From: Gardnerella vaginalis
GTDB taxonomy: Bacteria; Actinomycetota; Actinomycetes; Actinomycetales; Bifidobacteriaceae
Length of the DNA: 49,427 bases
Assembly: GCF_001546485.1 (NCBI RefSeq)
Contig: NZ_KQ956850.1
Coordinates: 2,237 to 51,663, forward strand
Direction: 5' to 3'
The notes under the pieces are model-generated. The model was not told the DNA's origin, did not search any database, and was given only the letters and a program-made list of their open reading frames with translations. The translations under genes and the position numbers were made by a program. This document shows positions 7,627 to 16,132 of this stretch, piece by piece (position 1 is the stretch's first letter; the number at the start of each line of letters is the position of its first letter).

Positions 7627-7997
7627 ATTTTTAATTTGTTTCGTTTATAATAGAAACAAATGTAAAAAATGATAAATTTATCGACTATAATCGAAAAAGA
7701 CTTGCAGCTGAGAATTTGGTGTTTATCTATGCACCCAGGGTGGTTTATGCAAAAGTAACTATAAAAGTAATTACAATAGAAGTCCAAAAAAGTCCTAGTT
7801 TTTGCTGCAAGAATCCCCGTGAAAGGGATAGCATAACCCTATTTCTATTTGTTACAAGTAAAACTTAGAACACCTTATACATTTTATGTGTTATCAAAAA
7901 TAACAACAACAATTGTATGGCAAAAAATTATTGGATAGAATGAGTGTTAAACCTATTTGGTGTTCGACTCCGTGGAGTAAGTGAGGAGGATATTCTT
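7627..7997. other. intergenic DNA
   Basis: This 370-base AT-rich region lies between two membrane protein genes. Apart from the GAGGAGG ribosome site at its end (about 7982-7988), I see no promoter, strong hairpin or repeat that can be supported. Confidence 0.4.
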
Positions 7998-8222
7998 ATG
8001 TACAAGGTTCTTATGTTCGTGCTGAAGTTGGTTATGTTTACAGCTGTGAATTTTATGTTCCTTTACTTGTCGATGGTGGTATACGGCCATGATTTTGGTG
8101 TGATGTTCAAAACGTATGGGAATGCGCTCGGTCCGTTTACGTTCATGCTTGCTTTGATGACAACGATGTTGTTGCCTAATGAAGGAACTATTTTTGAGGG
8201 TAAGCGGCAAAAAGTGTGCTAA
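7998..8222 (+). CDS. small two-helix membrane protein
   Basis: The 74-residue frame starts at ATG 7998, 8-9 bases after a strong GAGGAGG site. An earlier ATG at 7944 is in frame but has no ribosome site. Two hydrophobic segments are visible (about residues 4-28 and 42-57, the latter with GPFTFMLALMTTMLLP), ending in a basic tail (EGKRQKVC). The function is unknown. The strong ribosome site argues that it is translated. Confidence 0.6.
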   Translation: MYKVLMFVLKLVMFTAVNFMFLYLSMVVYGHDFGVMFKTYGNALGPFTFMLALMTTMLLPNEGTIFEGKRQKVC

Positions 8223-8304
8223 AAAACCGAGTTTTCGTTGAAATACCAAGGAAAACTTGCTGTAGTTAAGCTAAAAAGGCTTAACATTTAGTATTACTTG
8301 ACAT

Positions 8305-8739
8305 TGAAAACAAAAGGGGCTTAGGACAATTTTTAGACATTTTGTGCAACCATAGTACGATGTTCCATAATTGTCTTTTAAGCCCCATTTTAATTCTGTG
8401 ATTGTTGTAAAAATCAATATAAGTATGAATAGCTTGACGTAATTCTTCTGTGCTATCCCAGCTACTGCGACTTAGATAACAAATTGCGAAAAAGTTATGC
8501 ATTGAGAACGTTATTTGCAATTTTTATATTGCGAGCATGCTGTTAGCGATTAAGCCCTCACTTTGGTGTAAATTCATTTCCTTCCCTTTATCTGCTATTT
8601 TTATGTTCAAACTCAAACGAGAAAATAAGCGGGGCTTCCTACCATCACGGCGCTTGATCGTACTATCTGATGCAGTAATGCGAACATAAAAATCGTGTAT
8701 GACAGTCAAAAAATCCCATTCATGTAAATTGTGTTGCAA
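8305..8739 (-). pseudogene. decayed IS3-family transposase (orfB) remnant
   Basis: Reading the minus strand, the block around 8400-8480 encodes SSWDSTEELRQAIHTYIDFYNNHRIKMGLK, the C-terminal signature of IS3-family orfB transposases (Y-I-x-F/Y-YNxxRI/H). Upstream, across a stop at 8524, NLHQSEG may correspond to the HSDQG catalytic block, and FLTVIHDFYVR to the strand carrying the first Asp. No intact frame of transposase length (about 280 residues) remains, and stops and changed residues interrupt it. The C-terminal assignment is firm; the upstream matches are tentative. Confidence 0.65.
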
Positions 8740-8812
8740 TATGCGATACAGTATTTTATGGTATGTGTATGGAGGTTGATTGATATGGCATTCGTGAACT
8801 TAACGTTGTACG

Positions 8813-9091
8813 TCAGTCTTGCAACAACGCTTTCTTAAGGTCTTCCATAGAAGAATACGATGGTGCGTTAGGGTCTCTGGAAATTCTTCTAGCTTCTTCC
8901 ATAGCAGCCAGTGTTTCAGTGTTATATTGTGGCTGCTTAATTATGAATGGGAAACCGCCTTCCATTATGGAAGTTCGTAAGAAAATATTGATAGCATCAG
9001 TGACGGAAATTCCGAAGCTGCCAAATAAGTCTTCAGCACTTTGTTTTACACTTGGTTCAATACGTATGTTGATGTTTGCAGTTTTAGACAT
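8813..9091 (-). CDS. RelB/DinJ-family antitoxin without a toxin
   Basis: The 92-residue protein has the RelB/DinJ ribbon-helix-helix (NINIRIEPSVKQSAEDLFGSFGISVTDAINIFLRTSIMEGGFPFII) and a charged tail (SYSSMEDLKKALLQD). GGAGG lies 7 bases before its ATG. The place where a YafQ/RelE toxin would follow (below 8813) is occupied by the transposase remnant, and no toxin-like frame is visible there. It may be a relic kept for regulation or for protection against a related toxin. Confidence 0.88.
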   Translation of the reverse strand: MSKTANINIRIEPSVKQSAEDLFGSFGISVTDAINIFLRTSIMEGGFPFIIKQPQYNTETLAAMEEARRISRDPNAPSYSSMEDLKKALLQD

Positions 9092-9530
9092 ATTATTACC
9101 TCCAACTACTTATATTGTATTGCAAATGTTAAACAAATGTTTTGTGGTTGCTTGTATTTGAGTTTTTGACGTAATACTCATATAATTTTCCACGTAAAGC
9201 ACATTTAAGTTTATGAGGTGTTGCGCTATGACTGCCCAAATGATCGCTAGTCTTAAGAACGGTTTGAAAGGCATATAAAAGCACATAAAACAGCTTAAGA
9301 TACATATTCTTTAGCAGTATTAAACACGCATTGCACATGATGTTTGTCATTATGTTTGCACGTGCGCGTTGGTTTTTGCATGTTTTTGCATGTTTTTGCA
9401 TGTTTTTGCGCGTTCTTATCGTTCTTATAAGCAAGCGTTATCTTTTTATCTAACTGATTTTCATTGTTGAAATTTATTCAATAACAGTAAGAATGAAACT
9501 TTAATAACAAGTAAGAACGAAGCAATAATA
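9092..9530. other. gene-free DNA with tandem repeat
   Basis: The region has no supported gene; a 101-residue frame on the minus strand is generated by the tandem repeat and lacks any domain. It contains the 10-base tandem repeat at 9371-9410 and, by position, the promoter of the ABC operon, which I cannot pin down. Confidence 0.4.
9371..9410 (+). repeat. 10-base tandem repeat, four units
   Basis: TGTTTTTGCA occurs in four consecutive units; the first begins GG and the last ends CG. The period equals about one helical turn, so the A/T tracts would add up to a DNA bend. It lies 120 bases upstream of the ABC operon. It could also simply be replication slippage. Confidence 0.85.
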
Positions 9531-10640
9531 ATGAATAATAATATAGAAAATGCAACTAATAGTCGCGATAACAATAATAAGCAGTCAGCTAGCAACTTAA
9601 TATTGCGTATTGATAATGTAACAAGATCTTATTCTCGTGGATTTGGCCGTAAGAAGACAACTCGCCAAGTTTTACATAACGTATCTTTTGATATTCATTC
9701 TGGTGAAATATTTTGCTTGCTTGGTCCAAATGGTGCAGGTAAAACAACTACCGTGAAAATTGTTGGTACGTTGTTGGCTCCTGATAATGGTAGTGTTCGT
9801 ATTGCCGATATTGATGCTGTGAGTAATCCTCGAGAAGCACGTAAGCACGTGTCGTTACTTCTTGGAGGTGAGCGAGGATTTTATCAAAGGTTAAGTGCAT
9901 TAGATAATCTTCGTTATTTTGCGGATCTTTCCGCTGTTCCATATAGGGAGCAAGGAAAGCGTATTCACGATGCTCTTGAGCAAGTTGATTTACTTGATAA
10001 AGCTCATGATGTTGTTCAAACTTTTTCAAGGGGAATGTGGCAGAGGTTGCATATTGCTCGATCGCTGGTTGCTAGAACGGATCTTATGCTTTTAGATGAG
10101 CCTACCACTGGTTTGGATCCTGAAAATGCTAGGAAAGTACGTGAAATTATTCATGCTTTACGAGATCAAGGAATAGCGATTTTGTTAACTACGCATGAGA
10201 TGAGTGAGGCTGAAAAATTAGCTGATACTGTTGCTGTAATAAATCACGGTAATATTATCGCTCAGGGAAGTGTTCAGCAGTTGGCTTCTTTGCAGCATAT
10301 TGATCATGTAACAATGTACGCGTATGACGGTGAAGTATCAAGCGGAACTCCTAGTGTTAAGGAAGAATTGCAAAAACTTGATGGAGTGTTGTGGTGTGAT
10401 GTTTTTGAATCGCATGGAGTGTTAAATATTACTATCGCGTGGAGTAAAACATTATCTCAAGAACGAAATATTAAAATTCCTGTTGATGGGATTACGCGTT
10501 TAGGTGATCGCGCTGCAAGTTTGGAAGAAACGTATCTTGCTATTGTGCAAAATGATAATATTTCTGCGTCAAATATTTCTACTTCTTCTTCTGCTGCTGC
10601 GCCGTCTTCTTCGTCTTCTTCACTTTCATTGAGTAAGTAG
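9531..10640 (+). CDS. ABC-2 exporter ATP-binding protein
   Basis: The 369-residue ATPase energises the two permeases encoded next to it. Walker A GPNGAGKTT is at residues 65-73. The signature is degenerate, FSRGMWQRL, as in the DrrA/CcmA branch of drug and ABC-2 exporters. Walker B with catalytic Glu is LMLLDEPTTGLD, and the switch His is in LLTTHEM. The C-terminus is odd: after the ABC domain and a ligand-domain-like stretch comes a run of Ser, Ala and Pro (SSSAAAPSSSSSSLSLSK). The N-terminus is Asn-rich. The ATG at 9531 has only a weak ribosome site. The substrate is unknown; DrrA-like systems export drugs, lipids or peptides. Confidence 0.92.
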   Translation: MNNNIENATNSRDNNNKQSASNLILRIDNVTRSYSRGFGRKKTTRQVLHNVSFDIHSGEIFCLLGPNGAGKTTTVKIVGTLLAPDNGSVRIADIDAVSNPREARKHVSLLLGGERGFYQRLSALDNLRYFADLSAVPYREQGKRIHDALEQVDLLDKAHDVVQTFSRGMWQRLHIARSLVARTDLMLLDEPTTGLDPENARKVREIIHALRDQGIAILLTTHEMSEAEKLADTVAVINHGNIIAQGSVQQLASLQHIDHVTMYAYDGEVSSGTPSVKEELQKLDGVLWCDVFESHGVLNITIAWSKTLSQERNIKIPVDGITRLGDRAASLEETYLAIVQNDNISASNISTSSSAAAPSSSSSSLSLSK

Positions 10641-10650
10641 GAGGCTTAAT

Positions 10651-11430
10651 ATGAATACTTCTGCTCATTCATACGCTTCTGTGATTCGTGGCATGTGGTT
10701 TCAGCTTAAAAGCTTAGCAAAAACAACGTTTTTCTTGCAAAATGCGATACTTGCTCCAGTATGTTTTGCGTTGATGAAAATTGTTGCATACTATGGTTTT
10801 TCTCATAATTGTGCCAACTTCCTTAATAATATTTGGGTTGATTCTTCTATAGCTGGATTATGGTCTGCTACAACTACTGCTGTTGGAATTATTGGATACC
10901 AGCGTTATTTAGGAACATTACAATATTTAACTTTAAGTGTTATATCACCTTCTGCAGTGTTTCTTCCTATTGTAGGATCCGCAGCTTTACTTGGTTGTAT
11001 TGGTATGCCGCTTGCGATTATTACCGTTGCTGTTTTCTGCCATGGGTTCTTTATGATAACATTCACGCAGTTAGTTGGATACTTACTTTCTATGCTTGCT
11101 TGCGTAGCTTCTGCTGCATTATTATCTGGAATTTTTGTATTATGCCGTAAAGCTACAGTTTATGAAGGTTTGATTTTAATTCCGGTATGGATGCTTTGTG
11201 GAATAGTGATTCCTGTAGAATCAATGCCATTGCCTGCTCGCATTATTGCGTTTATTCATCCGCTTACGTCTGCAGTGTGGGTGGCTCATGCGCAATCGTT
11301 TAATGCTACTACTGTGTTAGCAATTGTGTTATGTATTGTATTATCCAGCGTTCTGCTTGTTATTGCAGGTTTCATGTTACGTCATGCTATTCGACTTGCA
11401 ACGCTTAATGGAAGTTTGAACATAATATGA
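10651..11430 (+). CDS. ABC-2 type permease, first subunit
   Basis: The 259 residues have about six transmembrane helices, with the conserved ABC-2 feature (IPVWMLCGIVIPVESMPLPARIIAFIHPLTSAVW) in the C-terminal half. GGAGG lies 6-7 bases before the ATG, and the gene follows the ATPase by only 10 bases. Its stop overlaps the start of the second permease. Together the three genes encode one exporter with a heterodimeric membrane part. Confidence 0.9.
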   Translation: MNTSAHSYASVIRGMWFQLKSLAKTTFFLQNAILAPVCFALMKIVAYYGFSHNCANFLNNIWVDSSIAGLWSATTTAVGIIGYQRYLGTLQYLTLSVISPSAVFLPIVGSAALLGCIGMPLAIITVAVFCHGFFMITFTQLVGYLLSMLACVASAALLSGIFVLCRKATVYEGLILIPVWMLCGIVIPVESMPLPARIIAFIHPLTSAVWVAHAQSFNATTVLAIVLCIVLSSVLLVIAGFMLRHAIRLATLNGSLNII

Positions 11431-12365
11431 TACGAAATAATAATCAGGTTGAAACTATGCAAAATAAAATTATTCAAAATAGTAAGTACGCTGAATTGCA
11501 TCAATATAATCAATATTCACAGTATGGTCACGTGAGCGTGTTATCTAGTATACGAACTGGCGCAAGAGTGAGTATACAGAGTATACCTAGCTTAAATAGT
11601 TGGAATACTGCTGTTATTCGTATGATTGTTGAGCCTCTTTTATCCACGTTCTTATACGTTTTTCTAGCTGGAGCTGTGAGCGGAGGCTTCAATGGAGCAG
11701 CTAGTTATGCGACTAGCGCGGGTTTTAATCATAGTTTGATTGCTTCAACTCTTGCTGCTGTGATGGGAGCGTGTTCTATTTCTACAAGTATGACTGTGTC
11801 AGAGGCGCTAGCATGGGATCGTTTTGAAGGCACAACACCATTCGTGCTTACAAGCGCGAAAGTTGCATTACCATTATGGTTCGGTCGTATCATTGCGCTC
11901 GTGACTATTTCTTTAGTGAGTGATGCTGTGACTTTGTTTATAACAATGCTTGTAGTAAGCCCGAGTGCTTTCTTTGTGATTAATATGAGCGCGTTGATGC
12001 TGTTGTTCCTTATTGTTCCTGTTGCTTCTACGGGATTTGGTATTGCTATAGCTGCTATAAGCATGATGATGAATGATGTTTATACTATTTCTAACGCGCT
12101 TAGTGCAATACTTCCTATTGTTTGTGGTGTGATTGCTCCAATTAGCGTATTTCCTAAGATGATGCAATACGTGTTATACGTGATTCCAGTAACTCATGTT
12201 ACTCAAGCATCTCGTAGTATAATTGATGGTTCTGTAAATGTTGGCGTATCGCTACTTGTGATTCTTATTGTTGGCATGTTATGGGCAATTGTTGGTGTGA
12301 TCATATGGAATATTGGTGTGGCGGTTCAACAGTGTAAAGGTACTTTAACAAATATAGGGTTTTAG
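11427..12365 (+). CDS. ABC-2 type permease, second subunit
   Basis: The 312-residue protein has a hydrophilic N-terminus of about 60 residues (NNNQVETMQNKIIQNSKYAELHQYNQYSQYG), followed by about six helices and the ABC-2 loop VFPKMMQYVLYVIPVTHVTQASRSIIDG. It begins at ATG 11427, overlapping the previous stop (ATGA). A second ATG at 11457 would shorten the tail by 10 residues. It is the partner of the 10651 permease. Confidence 0.88.
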   Translation: MIRNNNQVETMQNKIIQNSKYAELHQYNQYSQYGHVSVLSSIRTGARVSIQSIPSLNSWNTAVIRMIVEPLLSTFLYVFLAGAVSGGFNGAASYATSAGFNHSLIASTLAAVMGACSISTSMTVSEALAWDRFEGTTPFVLTSAKVALPLWFGRIIALVTISLVSDAVTLFITMLVVSPSAFFVINMSALMLLFLIVPVASTGFGIAIAAISMMMNDVYTISNALSAILPIVCGVIAPISVFPKMMQYVLYVIPVTHVTQASRSIIDGSVNVGVSLLVILIVGMLWAIVGVIIWNIGVAVQQCKGTLTNIGF

Positions 12366-12755
12366 GTAATAAATATGTGAATTTAGTTAATTAAATAAGG
12401 ATTTTATTAGTGGGTATAGGGGTGGGTGATACTAAAAGCATGTTGATTATTGCGTAAGATTGTTCAGCAAGTTATTAAGCCAATCTTAAACCTTTTAACG
12501 ATAGCTTTTCCTATCGTTAAAAGGTGCCAAAATTTTATGCAATTGTTTTGTTGTTATTTTTGCTTTTTCTTTAAACGAGAGTATAGTGTTACCAAATTTG
12601 TAAAATAAGCTATTGGATTTGTGTAGTTTGTAGTGAATTATTTAAGTTGGATAGCAATTTGCAAGTAATCATGCGAGTAGTTATGTAAGTTTGCATGTAA
12701 GTATTCATGTAAGTTTGCATTATTTTGCAAGAGTTTTAGGGGAGAGCTGGTTGCT
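12366..12755. other. intergenic DNA with hairpin element
   Basis: No gene is visible in this 390-base gap. It contains the strong hairpin at 12490-12525 and, near 12670-12725, an imperfect repetition of AAGTTTGCATGTAAGTATTCATGTAAG-like text. GGGGAGAG near 12740 is the ribosome site for the GTG start at 12756. Confidence 0.45.
12469..12525 (+). repeat. dispersed hairpin element, intact copy
   Basis: A 15-base perfect stem, ACCTTTTAACGATAG (12490-12504) and CTATCGTTAAAAGGT (12511-12525), has a six-base loop. The preceding ATTAAGCCAATCTTAAACC also occurs at 5709-5766. It lies about 105 bases downstream of the ABC operon, so it could stop transcription, but it has no U-tract. A small palindromic mobile element is equally possible. 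Confidence 0.7.
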
Positions 12756-14057
12756 GTGAAGACGATTTTTAGCAAAGATAATATTTTTATTCGTATGAGA
12801 TCTATTAGTCCTGCATTGCGATGGGCGCTGGTTGGCTTCTGTTTTTCTATGCTTGGCAATCAAGCGTATGAAGGATCGGTTTTGCCTTCGATTATTATTG
12901 TTGGCTTGCCGGCTTGGGTGATTGGTTTTCGTAAGACTTTCATGACGGTTGCCGATTTTCTTTCGCCATGCTCTGGTTGGATTGTTGATAAGCTTGGTGG
13001 TTTTCGCGCTCTTGCAATGACTGAAGGTGTAGAAGGCGTGCTCAGTTTGCTACCGCTTCTTATGCTTGGCTCTCCTGCGTGGAAGTGGTCGCTTGTTGCT
13101 CTTTCTTGCGCGTTGTTGATTACTGGTCAAGTGATTGATATTGCCAGTGAAGTTTTCGAGGTTGATGCTGCAGGCGGCGATGACGGCATGATTGTAAACT
13201 ACAGCGGCATTGTAAGCGTTTTGGCGAGTGTTACAGGAACCTTGCTCGGCTCTCCGCTTGGATCTTGGATTGCAAGCTGGTCGATTCCTGCGGTTTTGAT
13301 TTTCTCGTCCGTGACTTCTTTTGCGGCTTGTGCTACGCGATTTATTATGAAACAAGACATTGCGCAAGCATCTAACGAAGTAGAGGGAGCGTCGCAAGAT
13401 GTAGAGAATGAATCGCAAGCGATTAGTGAAGAAGGAGAAGTATCGCAAGTATCGCAAGAAAATGACGTTGCCAACAAATCTACAGCTAAGCAATCTGTGA
13501 ATCCATTACTCAAGAGTAAAATCATGCTTCTTGCTGGATCTCTTTTGGTTGCTTTTATTCCTGCATGCTCTGTTTCTTATATTCTTCTTGGTCTTGGTAA
13601 GCAATATGGTTCTAACTCTTTGACGATATTGTATATTTTCACTGGTGTAGGAAGCGTGCTTGCGTCCGTTTTGTATGCGCATTCGTCTCAAAAACTCGGT
13701 TTAAGAAAAGTTGCGATTTTAGGTATTGCTGTGAGCCTGCTTGCTTATTGCCTTATGTTTATTAATCTTTTGCCAATGATGTGCTTTGCATTCTTACTTG
13801 AAGCTATTGGCGGAATGCTACTAGTAGAGCCGATTATTGTTGCGCGTCAGATTCTGTTTAAAGGAAGTACTCTCGCTAAGTTTTCTGGTTGGGCGCGCCT
13901 CGCGTTTGCGATTGGTGCTACTACTGGTTCGTGGATTGGATTTGCATTCTCGTCTACGTTCCAATGGCAGCTTTTGCCTATACTCGCGCTGATTTTCACA
14001 GCAGGATTGCTGATTGTTTTACCGCAGTTACCGAACACGAGTTATGTCACAGACTAG
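12756..14057 (+). CDS. MFS transporter
   Basis: The 433-residue protein begins at GTG 12756 with GGGGAGAG about 10 bases upstream. It has about 12 helices, with the MFS loop after helix 2 in the form SGWIVDKLGGFRAL (compare GxxaDrxGrkxxl). The central loop between helices 6 and 7 is expanded by an acidic, low-complexity insertion of about 45 residues (EVEGASQDVENESQAISEEGEVSQVSQEN). The substrate is unknown. The insertion is probably tolerated because it is cytoplasmic. Confidence 0.88.
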   Translation: MKTIFSKDNIFIRMRSISPALRWALVGFCFSMLGNQAYEGSVLPSIIIVGLPAWVIGFRKTFMTVADFLSPCSGWIVDKLGGFRALAMTEGVEGVLSLLPLLMLGSPAWKWSLVALSCALLITGQVIDIASEVFEVDAAGGDDGMIVNYSGIVSVLASVTGTLLGSPLGSWIASWSIPAVLIFSSVTSFAACATRFIMKQDIAQASNEVEGASQDVENESQAISEEGEVSQVSQENDVANKSTAKQSVNPLLKSKIMLLAGSLLVAFIPACSVSYILLGLGKQYGSNSLTILYIFTGVGSVLASVLYAHSSQKLGLRKVAILGIAVSLLAYCLMFINLLPMMCFAFLLEAIGGMLLVEPIIVARQILFKGSTLAKFSGWARLAFAIGATTGSWIGFAFSSTFQWQLLPILALIFTAGLLIVLPQLPNTSYVTD

Positions 14058-14141
14058 GGTGCGATGCTATTTCATAATTCAATAGTTGTGATTTTACTCA
14101 AATATACTTGCTGAATCGACACAACATAGAAATCTAACAAT

Positions 14142-14170
14142 TTGCATATATATGCATACCTATGTATAAT
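14142..14170 (+). promoter_or_regulatory. sstT promoter with a palindrome over the -35 box
   Basis: TTGCAT (14142-14147) and TATAAT (14165-14170) are 17 bases apart. The perfect 14-base palindrome TGCATATATATGCA (14143-14156) covers the -35 box and part of the spacer. A repressor bound there would block RNA polymerase. Confidence 0.65.
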
Positions 14171-14262
14171 CTGTAAAAAATAAAAAATAAAAATCTTGCA
14201 AGTGTAAATACAAATAAAAGAGTATAAAATATTCTGCACAACTTATAATACAGGAGACTCTT

Positions 14263-15519
14263 ATGCACAAGATTATTCAAAAGTGGAATAGTATTGACCT
14301 TATTCTGCGCATTGTCATTGGTCTTTTTCTCGGTGCTGCACTTGGTATTTTTGTGCCTGCTCACGTTTATGTGCTTGATCTTATGGGAAAGCTATTTGTG
14401 AGCGCACTTAAATCTGTTGCTCCGATTTTGGTGTTTTGCTTGGTGATTGGCGCGCTGGCGAAAGCAAAAAGTGTTGGCAACATGAGGCTCGTAATCGTGT
14501 TGTACGCGCTATCTACGTTTACTGCAAGCCTTGTAGCTGTATGTGCGGCTATGATTTTCCCTGTTAATTTCACTTTTGCGCATGTTGAAGCAGCATCTTC
14601 GCCGTCTCCTCAAGGAATCGGTGAAGTTCTTAATTCTCTTGTGTTAAATATTGTTGTCAATCCGGTAGATGCCCTTGCTAAGGGTAACTTTATTGGCATT
14701 CTTTTCTGGGCAATTGCGTTTGGTGTTGCCCTTCGCTTAGCTGAACCTTCTACCAAAGCATTCTTCGATAATGTTTCGTCTGCTATTGGAAAAATTGTTC
14801 ACTGGATTATTAATGCAGCACCTTTTGGCATCATGGGTCTTGTGTATACAACAGTGGCAAGCAATGGTCTTCGCATTTTTAGTGAGTATGGTTCCGTTAT
14901 TGCCTTGTTAGTTTGCACAATGGCTGTTGTTGCTCTGATTGTTAATCCTATTTTGGTCTTCCTTCTTACTCGCAAGAATCCGTATCCTCTTGTTTTTAGA
15001 ACTTTGCGTGATTCGGGTGTCACAGCGTTCTTCATGCGTTCTTCTGCTGCGAATATTCCTGTAAATATGAATTTGTGTGAAAAGCTTGGATTTAACAAAG
15101 ACAATTATTCTGTTTCGATACCGCTTGGTTCAACTATTAATATGAGTGGAGCTGCTATAACGATTTCTATTATGGCTTTGTGTGCTGCGCATACACTTGG
15201 TATTTACGTTGATATTCCAACGGCTGTGATTTTATCTGTACTTTCTGCAGTTTCTGCTGCAGGTGCATCTGGTGTAGCAGGTGGTTCGCTTTTGCTTATA
15301 CCTCTTGCATGCTCGTCGTTTGGTATTTCAAACGATATTGCTATGCAGGTAGTTGCTATCGGTCTTATTATTGGCGTTATTCAAGATTCTTGCGAAACTG
15401 CACTTAATTCTTCCACAGATGTTCTCTTTACAGCAGTTGGCGAATATCGCATGTGGCAGCATGCGGGTCTTAAATTTGTAATGGGTAAGGATCACGAGAC
15501 TGTGCAGCTTAAAAAGTAG
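14263..15519 (+). CDS. sstT: sodium/serine-threonine symporter SstT
   Basis: The 418-residue protein matches SstT in length (E. coli about 414) and in sequence blocks: an N-terminus IIQKWNSIDLILRIVIGLFLGAALGI, KSVAPILVFCLVIGAL, and the transport core FFMRSSAANIPVNMNLCEKLG...YSVSIPLGSTINMSGAAITI with the DAACS re-entrant loops. It imports serine and threonine with sodium. AGGAG is 6-7 bases before the ATG. It is a single gene with its own promoter. Serine uptake feeds CysE and the serine dehydratase encoded elsewhere in this window. Confidence 0.95.
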   Translation: MHKIIQKWNSIDLILRIVIGLFLGAALGIFVPAHVYVLDLMGKLFVSALKSVAPILVFCLVIGALAKAKSVGNMRLVIVLYALSTFTASLVAVCAAMIFPVNFTFAHVEAASSPSPQGIGEVLNSLVLNIVVNPVDALAKGNFIGILFWAIAFGVALRLAEPSTKAFFDNVSSAIGKIVHWIINAAPFGIMGLVYTTVASNGLRIFSEYGSVIALLVCTMAVVALIVNPILVFLLTRKNPYPLVFRTLRDSGVTAFFMRSSAANIPVNMNLCEKLGFNKDNYSVSIPLGSTINMSGAAITISIMALCAAHTLGIYVDIPTAVILSVLSAVSAAGASGVAGGSLLLIPLACSSFGISNDIAMQVVAIGLIIGVIQDSCETALNSSTDVLFTAVGEYRMWQHAGLKFVMGKDHETVQLKK

Positions 15520-15543
15520 CTGTTGTTAAGTATTCTTCTTAGT

Positions 15544-15585
15544 GCACGTTCTTACGTTTATGCGTTTTATGAGCGTGCGCTTTTT
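15544..15585 (+). terminator. possible intrinsic terminator after sstT
   Basis: GCACGTTC (15544-15551) can pair with GAGCGTGC (15571-15578), with one G-U pair. CGCTTTTT follows. The loop is long (19 bases), so it is a moderate candidate. Confidence 0.5.
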
Positions 15586-15612
15586 GCTATATTTTGTGGG
15601 GTGTTATTGTAA

Positions 15613-16035
15613 ATGAATTTAGCAGACGTGCAAATAAAAGAGTACGAAAAGTATAATAGCAAAGATATTTTAAGGCTGTATGATTCCGTTGGCTGGTCTG
15701 CGTATACAGATGATTTAGTCGCTTTGGAACATGGTTTTAACAATTCACTCAAGGTTTTAGCTGCATATAAAAATGATGAGCTAGTTGGCATTGTTAGGGC
15801 TGTTGGTGACGGGTATACGGTTGTTTTTATTCAGGATATTCTTGTCTTGCCTGAGTATCAAAGGCAGGGGATAGGGTCTGCTTTGTTAAAGGCGATTGTG
15901 GATCGTTATCCTCATGTTCGTCAAATCCAATTGACCACGGATTGTACTGAAAAAACTATTGCTTTTTATAAATCAGCTGGTTTTATTGAGTTTTCAGAAA
16001 TCGATTGCTGCGGTTTTATAAAAGACAGAACATGA
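15613..16035 (+). CDS. GNAT-family N-acetyltransferase
   Basis: The 140 residues form a complete GNAT domain: ELVGIVRAVGDGYTVVFIQDILVLPEYQRQGIGSALLKAI contains the acetyl-CoA loop (Q-R-Q-G-I-G-S), and KTIAFYKSAGF is the usual C-terminal helix. The early YDSVGWSAYTDD motif is typical of the small GNAT subgroup common in Firmicutes and bifidobacteria. The acceptor is unknown. The gene converges with cysE. Confidence 0.85.
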   Translation: MNLADVQIKEYEKYNSKDILRLYDSVGWSAYTDDLVALEHGFNNSLKVLAAYKNDELVGIVRAVGDGYTVVFIQDILVLPEYQRQGIGSALLKAIVDRYPHVRQIQLTTDCTEKTIAFYKSAGFIEFSEIDCCGFIKDRT

Positions 16036-16066
16036 TACAGTCGTTTTATCACTATTGGGTAAGGAA

Positions 16067-16101
16067 TAGCAAAATAGCGAAAATAGCGAAATAGCGAAAT
16101 A
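16067..16101 (+). repeat. short tandem repeat between convergent genes
   Basis: AATAGCGAA-like units of 9-10 bases are repeated about four times between the GNAT gene and the end of cysE. Related AGTAATAGCGAA text is found inside the P-type ATPase and serine dehydratase genes. Confidence 0.7.
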
Positions 16102-16132
16102 GTAGAAGTGGAATCAGCATTTTTAGTGCGCA

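Noticed and set aside
9129-9434. 101-residue minus-strand ORF
   Set aside because: Part of it is the 10-base tandem repeat read as KHAKTCKN. There is no domain and no ribosome site.
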